This document shows positions 42,767 through 49,806 of a DNA stretch of 50,170 nt, piece by piece. The notes below the pieces were generated by a model, which worked only from the letters and a program-made list of their open reading frames with translations, did not search any database and was not told the origin of the DNA. This DNA is from an uncultured Prevotellaceae bacterium (GTDB lineage Bacteria; Bacteroidota; Bacteroidia; Bacteroidales; Bacteroidaceae): the NCBI GenBank assembly GCA_902774815.1, contig CACYJV010000026.1, positions 1-50,170 on the forward strand. Direction: 5' to 3'. The stretch's first letter is position 1. Every line of letters starts with the position of its first letter. The translations under genes and the position numbers were made by a program.

Positions 42767-43021
42767 CCCACCGACCTCGGAGAGGTCGAATAATCAGAAA
42801 CCCCAGGTCTACTGACCTGGGGATAGGAAATGCCGTGTGGGGATGTCGACTTCGAAGATGTCGCACGAAATTATTTCTTCATGATGTGACTGCTCTATAT
42901 GATATGCTTTTTTCCATTAGGTGCGACTTCTTCGAAGTCGTTTTTTTATGTTTCGCGTTGCATCTCCCCAGGTCAGTAGACCTGGGGTTTCTGATTATTC
43001 GACCTCTCCGAGGTCGGTGGG
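42767..43021. mobile_element. 255-bp palindromic element with perfect 57-bp inverted arms (MITE-like or structured RNA)
   Basis: Bases 42767-42823 are the exact reverse complement of 42965-43021. Each arm also contains two internal hairpins: CGACCTC/GAGGTCG (3-nt loop) and CCCCAGGTC/GACCTGGGG (4-nt loop). Inside the arms lies a second inverted repeat, 42847-42866 against 42921-42940 (19 of 20 bases), followed by a run of seven or more T. No transposase or convincing protein frame is present. The flanks show no clear target-site duplication. It may be a non-autonomous mobile element, a bidirectional structured RNA, or a multi-hairpin regulatory site. Confidence 0.8.
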
Positions 43022-43024
43022 GCA

Positions 43025-43311
43025 TCATCTATATCATTACCAATGCTTTTTCGCTCATAAACCAATGCTTCTCCGCCTATAAGCCAATGCTTATTTGCCC
43101 GTAAAACATTGCTTTGAGGGCCATAACTCAATTCTTTATGGCTCGTAACCCAATGCTTTGCAGGTTACATGCCAATGCTTTAGAGTCCATGCCTCAATGC
43201 TCCGTCCGATACAGAGCATTGACTCACTGGCAGCAAAGCATTGCTCTATACCCCTAAGAAGCATAGCTTCTTATCGTATAAAGCGATGGCTCCTATGGTA
43301 TAAAGCTATCC
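43025..43311. repeat. 22-bp periodic repeat array 3 (thirteen units)
   Basis: The G of the core CAATGC (or its degenerate forms) falls at 43045, 43067, 43089, 43111, 43133, 43155, 43177, 43199, 43221, 43243, 43266, 43288 and 43310: eleven steps of 22 and one of 23. Typical units read GCCYRTAACCCAATGC TTT. Around 43216-43221 the core appears inverted (GCATTGACTCA) yet stays in phase. The last three units are weak. It lies between the palindromic element and the promoter of the SGNH hydrolase. Confidence 0.88.
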
Positions 43312-43392
43312 TTTGTACGCCCGAGGTGATAATTATTTATAAAATGTTCATACCCATCATCATTTTTGTTGGCATATTTGAGATTTTTTGTC

Positions 43393-43400
43393 TACTTTTG
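43393..43400 (+). promoter_or_regulatory. -7 element TACTTTTG before the SGNH hydrolase gene
   Basis: Lies in the word TCTACTTTTGCAAACAT, closely repeated at 44257-44272 and 45061-45072 before the next two genes. A TTG 21 bp upstream may be the -33 box. Confidence 0.55.
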
Positions 43401-43493
43401 CAAACATATATAGGTCATTGGTAATCTATCGAAAAAAGAACAGAAGAGGAAACAAAGAAATGGTGATTCGTGAATTTTTATAATGTCAACAAC

Positions 43494-44156
43494 ATGATGA
43501 AGAAACTATTATTACTTATGCTAATGGTGGCTGCGTTTGCCCATGCATCAGCGCAGTCAAAGAAAGTGTCGGTTCTTGGCGATTCTTACTCCACTTTCAT
43601 GGGTGTCATTCCAGCCAATTACTCAACTTTTTATCCCAATGACCGAAACGATGTTACAGAGGTTGAACAGACCTGGTGGAGCCTCTACATCAAGGCAAAG
43701 GGCTATGAGTTGGAAAAGAACGATTCGTGGGGCGGAACAACCATCTGCGGTACTGGGTACGGAGGAATGGATTCATCGCACAGCAACTTCATTTCTCGAG
43801 TGGATAGCTTGGGGAATCCTGACATCATCTTTGTCTTCGGAGGTACCAACGATGCTTGGGCGAACTCGCCAATAGGTGAATATCAGTATTCGAATTGGAC
43901 AAAAGACGATTGCAAGTGTTTCCGTCCTGCGCTTGCCTGTCTGATCGACATGCTTCAAAAGCGTTATCCTATGGCAAAACTCTGTTTCATCCTGAACTCA
44001 GAGTTAAAAGAGCCTGTCAATGAGTCAATGCGTGAAATCTGCACGCATTACCAGGTACAGCTCGTAGAACTCCATGATATAGAGAAACAGAACGGCCATC
44101 CGTCAATAAGCGGAATGAAGAGCATCTGCGAGCAACTGATGGAAGCAGGCCTGTAG
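43494..44156 (+). CDS. Exported SGNH/GDSL-family hydrolase
   Basis: A 220-residue esterase-like protein with signal peptide (MMKKLLLLMLMVAAFAHASAQ). Block I is VSVLGDSYSTFMGV, with the nucleophile Ser; block III is FVFGGTNDAW, with the oxyanion Asn; the C-terminal catalytic His is in NGHPSISGM. These fit the SGNH fold used by carbohydrate esterases and acyl hydrolases; the substrate is unknown. The frame extends upstream to 43470, but the signal peptide supports 43494. It is the first of three genes in an AT-richer stretch that share similar upstream words. Confidence 0.88.
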   Translation: MMKKLLLLMLMVAAFAHASAQSKKVSVLGDSYSTFMGVIPANYSTFYPNDRNDVTEVEQTWWSLYIKAKGYELEKNDSWGGTTICGTGYGGMDSSHSNFISRVDSLGNPDIIFVFGGTNDAWANSPIGEYQYSNWTKDDCKCFRPALACLIDMLQKRYPMAKLCFILNSELKEPVNESMREICTHYQVQLVELHDIEKQNGHPSISGMKSICEQLMEAGL

Positions 44157-44258
44157 CAGGCATCCATCTTTTGAATAAAACCGCATAGGTGCTAATCATA
44201 AAAGTGAATGCCTTAACGTTATTAGCTTCAAAGATTCTCTTGATTCATGATTACTAGC

Positions 44259-44266
44259 TACTTTTG
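44259..44266 (+). promoter_or_regulatory. -7 element TACTTTTG before the 110-residue exported protein
   Basis: Part of CTACTTTTGCAAACATAAAT; similar to the element before 45119, with the same following AAATAGA and AAATCG words. Confidence 0.5.
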
Positions 44267-44302
44267 CAAACATAAATAGACAGAGAAATCGGAATTTGTA
44301 TT

Positions 44303-44635
44303 ATTGTACCAAAGAAATCTATTGGATTAATCGTCCTATTGTTTATGCCTTGTTTTGCTGTTGGTCAAAACTGCGTGGACAGCACAGCATTCAGACAAGA
44401 TAGCATAGACATTAGAACTGACTCGTTACGTCAGCGGAATGCTATGTACAACTGTGATACAGTTAGAAAAGACAGTTTTCCAAAGCAGCACAGACTATTT
44501 TTTGTCCGCAAAGAGCAAGGACTGACACGAGGCATAAGTCCTAATGTAGTAAAAATGCAGAAGTTCGATCCTTACAAGAAGAAGTTTACCGATTTACGAA
44601 TAATGGAAACTATCGGTTCGCACATAAGAAGATAA
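44303..44635 (+). CDS. Small exported protein of unknown function, start codon possibly ATT or degraded
   Basis: The frame that ends at TAA 44633-44635 shows a good signal peptide only if it begins near 44303: VPKKSIGLIVLLFMPCFAVGQ, then the mature part NCVDSTAFRQDS. At the expected place stands ATT, one base from ATG; the first usual start codons (TTG 44339, ATG 44345) cut the signal in half. So it either uses a rare ATT, starts at TTG with a poor signal, or is a gene that lost its ATG. The mature part is rich in Asp, Arg and Lys; I recognise no family. A hairpin element downstream is shared with the next gene. Confidence 0.45.
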   Translation: MVPKKSIGLIVLLFMPCFAVGQNCVDSTAFRQDSIDIRTDSLRQRNAMYNCDTVRKDSFPKQHRLFFVRKEQGLTRGISPNVVKMQKFDPYKKKFTDLRIMETIGSHIRR

Positions 44636-44654
44636 GTAAATTCCAATTTATCTT
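44634..44654 (+). repeat. 21-bp repeat after the stop codon, copy A
   Basis: AAGTAAATTCCAATTTATCTT begins in the TAA stop of the gene at 44303 and is identical to 46286-46306, directly after the next gene. Confidence 0.85.
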
Positions 44655-44725
44655 CATCAATTAGCCTTCCTTCGGGACACTATTTCGGCCATCTTTTCTA
44701 CCTTTTACAGATAGATGATAGGCAA

Positions 44726-44786
44726 ACAAACATCAGTCGCACCAGGAATGCTGTGTTTAGACGGTTTCCTGGTGTGACTGGCATCA
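44726..44786 (+). repeat. 3' hairpin element, copy A
   Basis: AAACAAACA, then AGTCGCACCAGGAA (44735-44748) pairing with TTCCTGGTGTGACT (44766-44779) around a 17-nt loop, followed by GGCATCATAG. A related copy lies at 46352-46414. Compared with that copy, the stem differs at positions that keep pairing. There is no T run, so it is not a classical terminator. Confidence 0.8.
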
Positions 44787-45118
44787 TAGTCTTCTTATTA
44801 TGCTAATCTTTCGTAAAGTACGTTAAATCAACGATTTGTGCGTTTCATTCTAGTGAAAGTCCGACTTTTTGTCCGCATTCGATAGAAATGAAAGATTCTA
44901 AACGAACGTTGAATTTGAAAAGATTCGGAACTGTTTATAGCCCTGAAAGCATCAAATGATTCTCACACTTTTTGAATGAAAGTATTTATGAACGATGACC
45001 CAATTAGAGCAAGCATTAACTTTATTTATCTCCAAAGACTCGCATAAGTCGAGATTTTTATCTACTTTTGCAGAATAAATAGATAGATAAATCGTTATTT
45101 AGTGAAGAGGATTTTCAT
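44787..45118. other. Non-coding AT-rich stretch with promoter of the next gene
   Basis: No convincing gene. Near its right end lie TACTTTTG (45063-45070) and ATAAATAGATAGATAAATCG, paralleling the region before 44303. A 27-codon frame (44995-45078) runs through this promoter and is unlikely to be real. Confidence 0.6.
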
Positions 45119-46285
45119 ATGAAACAGTTATTAGTTGCTGTGTTTTTAATTATATCACCAGTGCTGCAAGCACAAAATTGGGAGAGGGTTTCCAATCAGG
45201 TAAATGTAGAGAACAATGCAGACCCTAACAAGGCATTGGTCTATGATTTGTGGAAATCATTTTTGGAGGCTCATGATGACTCCGCTTCTTTTTTCCCCCA
45301 GTGGAATGAAGCAGACAAGCACAAATGGAAACAGCCCGACCTCATCAGTAGTGAAGGTTTCCTAAATATAAATCTTTATGCTTATCTTAATAAGGTATTG
45401 GAGATACGGCCTGAAAACGGTACGTATGTAATCCGTTCAATGTTCTACACGCCTTATAACGATAACAAAGATGTATTTGTGCTTGCAATAACCAACCACA
45501 TTGTAAAAAAAGACGAGAAAGGCGAGTTTAAGATTTACAATTGGTTAGATTACTACACACGTAATTGGCCACGCAAGACGGTAGGACTGATAGATTACAT
45601 CTATTATCCAGAATTCCACTTTAATAAAAAGAAAGCACAGGAAGCAAACGACCTGATCAATATGCTGCATGACAAACTGGATGTAAATCTCCCCCAGCGT
45701 ATCACACAATACATTGCTCCCAATGTATACGAACAGCAAAAAATGAAGGGGTATGACTATCTTATCGGCATGGGGGATGAACAAGGCAATTCCGGCGGCA
45801 CCTTCGATAGAAAGAACTTCATTATTTATGGAGATTCTGCTGGCGGAGAAAACTATCAGCACGAAATTGCACGGCTTATAAATCCGACATATCCTGATGC
45901 CCATTTGCTGTTAGTACAAGGGATGGCTGAATATGTGAATACTGAGCAGATAGAATTTGGTTTATCCCATAGACAGCACTACGGGAGAATGAAGGAATGG
46001 TTAGATTTGCATCCAGACTCAGACATATCGGACATGGATGGCAAGTTCTACACCATGGACAATCAGACAGCCCCTGCATATCTTGTTGGTAAAATTGTGT
46101 GTCACGAACTATTTAAGAAAGATGGCTATCAGGCATTAAAACGCGCATTGGTCGCAGGCGAGGATGATGCGTTGTTTTTCAGATTTCTTCAAAATGAGAT
46201 AGGTGTTAGCAAGGACCGTTTTAACCAATGGATGCGTGAAAAAATAATTTTATATTCAAAAGAAGATATTCCACCATTGCAATAA
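45119..46285 (+). CDS. Exported protein with a metallopeptidase-like HExxR segment
   Basis: A 388-residue protein with signal peptide (MKQLLVAVFLIISPVLQAQ). The middle part has YQHEIARLINPTYPDAH followed by QGMAEYV, resembling a gluzincin arrangement (HExxH, then a helix with Glu). However, the second His is Arg and no other ligand pattern is certain, so activity is doubtful. Other features: Trp/Tyr-rich segments around NWLDYYTRNWPRK and a charged C-terminus. I do not recognise a named family. It shares 5' and 3' flanking repeats with the gene before it. Confidence 0.75.
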   Translation: MKQLLVAVFLIISPVLQAQNWERVSNQVNVENNADPNKALVYDLWKSFLEAHDDSASFFPQWNEADKHKWKQPDLISSEGFLNINLYAYLNKVLEIRPENGTYVIRSMFYTPYNDNKDVFVLAITNHIVKKDEKGEFKIYNWLDYYTRNWPRKTVGLIDYIYYPEFHFNKKKAQEANDLINMLHDKLDVNLPQRITQYIAPNVYEQQKMKGYDYLIGMGDEQGNSGGTFDRKNFIIYGDSAGGENYQHEIARLINPTYPDAHLLLVQGMAEYVNTEQIEFGLSHRQHYGRMKEWLDLHPDSDISDMDGKFYTMDNQTAPAYLVGKIVCHELFKKDGYQALKRALVAGEDDALFFRFLQNEIGVSKDRFNQWMREKIILYSKEDIPPLQ

Positions 46286-46306
46286 AAGTAAATTCCAATT
46301 TATCTT
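46286..46306 (+). repeat. 21-bp repeat after the stop codon, copy B
   Basis: AAGTAAATTCCAATTTATCTT directly after the TAA of the gene at 45119; identical to 44634-44654. Confidence 0.85.
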
Positions 46307-46351
46307 TATAAAAAAGCCGAGTTTCCACCTCTCGCGGGCAAATGGCGGGAA

Positions 46352-46414
46352 AAACAAACACAAGTTGCACCAGGAATGCCGTGTATATGCGGTTTCTTGG
46401 TGCGACTGGCATAA
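46352..46414 (+). repeat. 3' hairpin element, copy B
   Basis: AGTTGCACCAGGAA (46363-46376) pairs with TTCTTGGTGCGACT (46394-46407) around a 17-nt loop, followed by GGCATAATAG. The C-G and G-T pairs of copy A appear here as T-G and G-C, which keeps the helix. Confidence 0.8.
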
Positions 46415-46554
46415 TAGGGGCATGATAATCATTTAGTATAGTCATCATTTTGAAAGCATCGCACCAGCGGATAATTCTTCGAGGGCCGAATAATTACATA
46501 ATCCCTTTTGCTAATCGATTCTTTAATTCTTGAATTCAATGCCCGAAACGAAAA

Positions 46555-46597
46555 AAAACTCCCTGCCGCCTTATGCTGAAGGTCGGCAGGGAGTTTT
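46555..46597 (-). terminator. Terminator of the MFS transporter gene
   Basis: AAAACTCCCTGCCG (46555-46568) pairs perfectly with CGGCAGGGAGTTTT (46584-46597). T runs lie on both sides, so it can work in either direction. Confidence 0.9.
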
Positions 46598-46631
46598 CTC
46601 TTTTTCCTTTTTACTTCTTCTCTTTTCCTGT

Positions 46632-48254
46632 TTACTCTTTGATATTCGGCTCCTCAAGGCCAAGTCCCTTCTTGCGGTCGACAACCTTCAGCAGGAGGCC
46701 GAGCAGCAGGGCAGCCACGCCAAGGCAGGCGAGCATGACCAGCGGCCAAGTGTAGTCGAACTGTGTGGGGTCTGTGACACCAGGATTGGTCTTGTCGAGC
46801 ACCTTACCAATGAGCAGGGGGAACAGCCAGAGGCCGATGTTCTGAATCCAGAAGATCAGCGCATAGGCCGAACCAATCACCTTGGCATCCACCAACTTGG
46901 GCACTGAGGGCCACAGCGAGGCAGGTACGAGCGAGAACGATGAACCCAGCACCAGAATGGTCACGTAGGCGATAACGATACCGCCAACGGCGTTGCCCTT
47001 GAACAGCGGCAACACGAAGGCAAACGTCAGGTGGCAGGCGATGAGCAGTAGCGAACCCAGCACGAGCATCGATGCAGCCTTACCCTTATGATCGACGTAT
47101 GAGCCGAGTATCGGCGTAATCAGCACGGCGAGCAAGGGGAACACTGCGAAGATGGACTCAGCCGACTGACGCATATAACCCATGTAGCAATAGGTGATGA
47201 GGGCCACGATGGAGATACCCAGCAGACCATACTTCTTGTTCTTGTCTTTCATGAAGTTGCTGGCAAAACCGGCAGCGGCAACGACGAGCATGATGACGTA
47301 TTGCACGATGGTCACCGACGGACTTGCCCAGAACGAATCCTGTGCGGGCTCTGTCAGCGTCAGGTTGCACTGCAGCATGTTCACGGCATACTTCTGGAAG
47401 GGGAAGATGGCCGAGTAGTAGAGCACGCAGAGCAGGGCCACGAGCCAGAAACCGCTGTCGGAGAGAATCTTGCCGATGTCGCTCACCTTGAACGGATCGT
47501 CCTTCTCCTCAGCCTCGCCTGTCTGAGCGTCCAGCTTGCGGTCCATGAAGAAGTAGACGATGAACATCATCAGGGCAATGCACATGAGCACCACGCCAAA
47601 GGCTACCGAACGAGTCACGCTGATGTTACCGCCCAACTTGGCGAAGAACGGCGAGAATATCATGCAAGTGGCAACGCCCAGACGAGCCAATGCCATCTCT
47701 GAACCCATTGCCAGGGCCATCTCGCGACCTTTGAACCACTTCACGATACCACGACTCACCGTGATGCCAGCCATTTCGCAGCCGCAACCGAATATCATGA
47801 AGCCGCAGGCAGCAAACTTTGCCGAAGCAGGCATGCCCAGATAGAATGGCGACACGCCCAGTTCATCGAAGATGGGGATGTAGTTCAGGTTGTTCGTAAA
47901 CCATGTCTCCAGGCCGCTGCCCATGAACGACTCGCTCACGGCGTACCATTTGATGATAGCACCGATGAGCATCACGGCACCCGAGAGTACAGCCGTGAAG
48001 CGTACGCCCATCTTGTCGAGGATGATACCTGCGAAGATGAGGAAGAACACGAACACGTTGAGGAACACTTCCGAGCCTTGCATCGTTCCGAAGGCCGTAG
48101 AGTCCCATCCGCGAGTTTCCTGCATCAGGTCCTTGATGGGCGACAGGATGTCCATGAAGATGTACGAACAGAACATGGCCAAGGCCAGTAGCAACAGGGC
48201 AGTCCAACGCATGCCTGCCGAGTCGCGCAGAGTTTTTTGAATTGTTTCAGTCAT
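46632..48254 (-). CDS. Major facilitator superfamily transporter
   Basis: A 540-residue inner-membrane transporter from ATG 48254 (MTETIQKTLRDSAG), with about twelve membrane helices and a long central loop (MDRKLDAQTGEAEEKDDPFK). The early MFS motif is present around FLIFAGIILDKMGVRFTAVL, with the Gly-Val-Arg variant of the loop 2-3 signature. No substrate-specific signature was recognised; nitrate/nitrite and anion:proton symporter branches look possible. The promoter upstream lies within a duplicated segment. Confidence 0.88.
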   Translation of the reverse strand: MTETIQKTLRDSAGMRWTALLLLALAMFCSYIFMDILSPIKDLMQETRGWDSTAFGTMQGSEVFLNVFVFFLIFAGIILDKMGVRFTAVLSGAVMLIGAIIKWYAVSESFMGSGLETWFTNNLNYIPIFDELGVSPFYLGMPASAKFAACGFMIFGCGCEMAGITVSRGIVKWFKGREMALAMGSEMALARLGVATCMIFSPFFAKLGGNISVTRSVAFGVVLMCIALMMFIVYFFMDRKLDAQTGEAEEKDDPFKVSDIGKILSDSGFWLVALLCVLYYSAIFPFQKYAVNMLQCNLTLTEPAQDSFWASPSVTIVQYVIMLVVAAAGFASNFMKDKNKKYGLLGISIVALITYCYMGYMRQSAESIFAVFPLLAVLITPILGSYVDHKGKAASMLVLGSLLLIACHLTFAFVLPLFKGNAVGGIVIAYVTILVLGSSFSLVPASLWPSVPKLVDAKVIGSAYALIFWIQNIGLWLFPLLIGKVLDKTNPGVTDPTQFDYTWPLVMLACLGVAALLLGLLLKVVDRKKGLGLEEPNIKE

Positions 48255-48341
48255 AATTGTGATCAACTTTATTTATGAATTTTCTCTATTCCGTTCCTTT
48301 TCGAAAGCACTCTTTGTGATTCCGCTTTTCGTTTTTCCGTG

Positions 48342-48372
48342 CAAAGGTACGAATAAGTGAGCGGAAAGCAAA
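48342..48372 (-). promoter_or_regulatory. Promoter of the MFS transporter gene
   Basis: On the minus strand TTTG (48372-48369), 19 bp, TACCTTTG (48349-48342), about 90 bp upstream of the ATG. Confidence 0.75.
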
Positions 48373-48481
48373 AGAAAAGACAAAGTTTTTTCATTTTACT
48401 TTCCCGAGCGAAAGTACTTTCAGCAAAGTCTAAGGCGACGAATAAGTGAGCGAAAAGCAGGAGGAATGGCAAAGCTTTTTT
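48349..48481. repeat. Duplicated promoter segment (44 bp, 89 bp apart)
   Basis: ACGAATAAGTGAGCGGAAAG at 48349 and ACGAATAAGTGAGCGAAAAG at 48438 begin two copies of about 44 bp (48349-48392 and 48438-48481), mostly alike to their ends at CAAAGYTTTTT. Copy 1 carries the intact -33 box and borders the -7 box; next to copy 2 the -7 box is degraded. Confidence 0.8.
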
Positions 48482-48493
48482 AATAGTTTGCCG

Positions 48494-48736
48494 TTATGGG
48501 TAGAACACGAACTTCGTTCCTTTTATGCCTTCGCCGTCGTAATCGGCTGAAATAGGGAACTGGCCGCAAAGGCTGCTGATGGATTCCTCGTCCAGGTGAA
48601 CCGTCAGTTCGAGTTCTATTGCCATCCTACGCTGCGAATAGCTGAGGTTCCAAATTGATTCGCCCAGAACGGCATTCACCACGGTTCTGATTTCGTCCTG
48701 AGTGCGCCAGATGGCATCGAAGTCGGCTTCTGTCAT
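48494..48736 (-). CDS. Small acidic hypothetical protein
   Basis: An 80-residue cytosolic protein with no signal or membrane helix. It begins MTEADFDAIWRTQDEIRTVV and has a predicted helical first half and a strand-rich second half ending KGTKFVFYP. I do not recognise a family. It lies 33 bp downstream of yjbQ on the same strand and may be its operon partner. Confidence 0.6.
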   Translation of the reverse strand: MTEADFDAIWRTQDEIRTVVNAVLGESIWNLSYSQRRMAIELELTVHLDEESISSLCGQFPISADYDGEGIKGTKFVFYP

Positions 48737-48769
48737 AGGCCTATATTGCGTCGTTTTGATGCTTCACGC

Positions 48770-49186
48770 TTATGGTTCTCCGACGATGGTCGCTACTAAT
48801 CTCCTTGCTCCGCCATGATTGCGATACTCGCAGAGATAGATGCCCTGCCAGGTTCCCATGTTCAGACGTCCGTCAGTGATGGGGATGGTCAGGCTCACAC
48901 CGCTCAGCGTTGACTTGGCATGAGCAGGCATGTCGTCGGCACCTTCCAGCGTGTGATCGTACTCAAGGCGGTTTTCTGGAACAAGGCGGTTGAAGATGGT
49001 TTCCATATCGCTTCTGACGTCAGGATCGGCATTTTCGTTGATGCTCAGTCCGCAGCTCGTATGCTTGCAGAAGATGTTGACGATGCCGATTCTTGGCAGC
49101 CGTGGCAGCTGACGAACTATTTCGCTCGTCACCAGATGAAAGCCCCTTGGTTTGGGAGTCAGCGTAATCTCAGTTTGCTGTATCAT
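48770..49186 (-). CDS. yjbQ: YjbQ-family protein (UPF0047)
   Basis: A 138-residue protein of the YjbQ family; some members have thiamine phosphate synthase activity, though the physiological role is unclear. Signature motifs are FCKHTSCGLSINENADPDVR and the C-terminal GTWQGIYLCEYRNHGG. The conserved His and Cys of the proposed metal site (KHTSC) are present. Its ATG overlaps the stop of the exported flavin-reductase-like gene by 4 bp. Confidence 0.93.
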   Translation of the reverse strand: MIQQTEITLTPKPRGFHLVTSEIVRQLPRLPRIGIVNIFCKHTSCGLSINENADPDVRSDMETIFNRLVPENRLEYDHTLEGADDMPAHAKSTLSGVSLTIPITDGRLNMGTWQGIYLCEYRNHGGARRLVATIVGEP

Positions 49187-49770
49187 TTCTTCCAGGCATT
49201 TACTACTTCGCCGATGTACATCGAGTGTATGCCGGCAGGGAAGCGGGCGTACATGTTCTGCGGCACCTCGCTCTTAAAGTACTTTGGCTCGAATGGAGCG
49301 GCATACATAATCTGGCATTCTATCACCATGGCTGCCTCGGTATAGTATGGCGTACCGTTAGCAGTGTAGGCCGTGTGGAGTCCCAAGGCCTGAGCCTTGT
49401 CGCCGTCGCGTCCGCTCTTTGTCCCCATGTAGCGCAAAACCTTGCTCTGCTCAACGTCGAAGGCCATCACGGTAAAGTATTCAGCCTTGTCCAAGAACTC
49501 CTTCGTGTAGCGTTTCTCGGCTACGTAGACGGTCAGGGCAGTGCGTCCCCACAGCGTTCCTATGCCACCCCAGCCAATCGTCATGGCGTTGCTCTTTTCA
49601 GCATTACCTGCTGCCAGCAATTCAGCATCGTTGAACCACTGGAAGCCGTTTTCCGTGAAGTCCTCCCTCACGTCGAACTTCGAAAATCCGTGGTCTTCCT
49701 GGGCGAACACGTTACTTGGCAAGATCATCAAGAGCCCGAACAGAATTGTTGCAATCATAGTTTCCTTCAT
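49183..49770 (-). CDS. Exported flavin-reductase-like (FMN-binding split-barrel) protein
   Basis: A 195-residue protein from ATG 49770 with a signal peptide (MKETMIATILFGLLMILPSNVFAQ). The mature part resembles flavin reductase domain proteins: NAMTIGWGGIGTLWGRTALTVYV and KEFLDKAEYFTVMAFD. Cytosolic members bind FMN and reduce flavin; an exported copy would need flavin outside the cytoplasm. A TAACTTTG -7 element is at 49806-49799 on the minus strand. It is first in a run with yjbQ (4-bp overlap) and the 80-residue gene. Confidence 0.85.
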   Translation of the reverse strand: MKETMIATILFGLLMILPSNVFAQEDHGFSKFDVREDFTENGFQWFNDAELLAAGNAEKSNAMTIGWGGIGTLWGRTALTVYVAEKRYTKEFLDKAEYFTVMAFDVEQSKVLRYMGTKSGRDGDKAQALGLHTAYTANGTPYYTEAAMVIECQIMYAAPFEPKYFKSEVPQNMYARFPAGIHSMYIGEVVNAWKK

Positions 49771-49806
49771 GTGTTTGTGCATTTTTATGTTGATAGTGCA
49801 AAGTTA

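Noticed and set aside
42745-43104. 119-codon frame through the palindromic element
   Set aside because: The translation is explained by the inverted arms (the two ends read as related peptides); no start site. Such frames are often annotated over palindromic repeats.
5605-43311. The three 22-bp arrays as CRISPR arrays
   Set aside because: The whole unit is 22 bp with a drifting core; there are no constant repeats with unique spacers of similar length, and no cas genes in the window.
43158-43424. 88-codon frame across array 3 and the SGNH promoter
   Set aside because: It spans 22-bp repeats, which cannot be a conserved frame, and a promoter.
44995-45078. 27-codon frame before the gene at 45119
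   Set aside because: It runs through the -7 element of the next gene, and nothing in its product looks protein-like.
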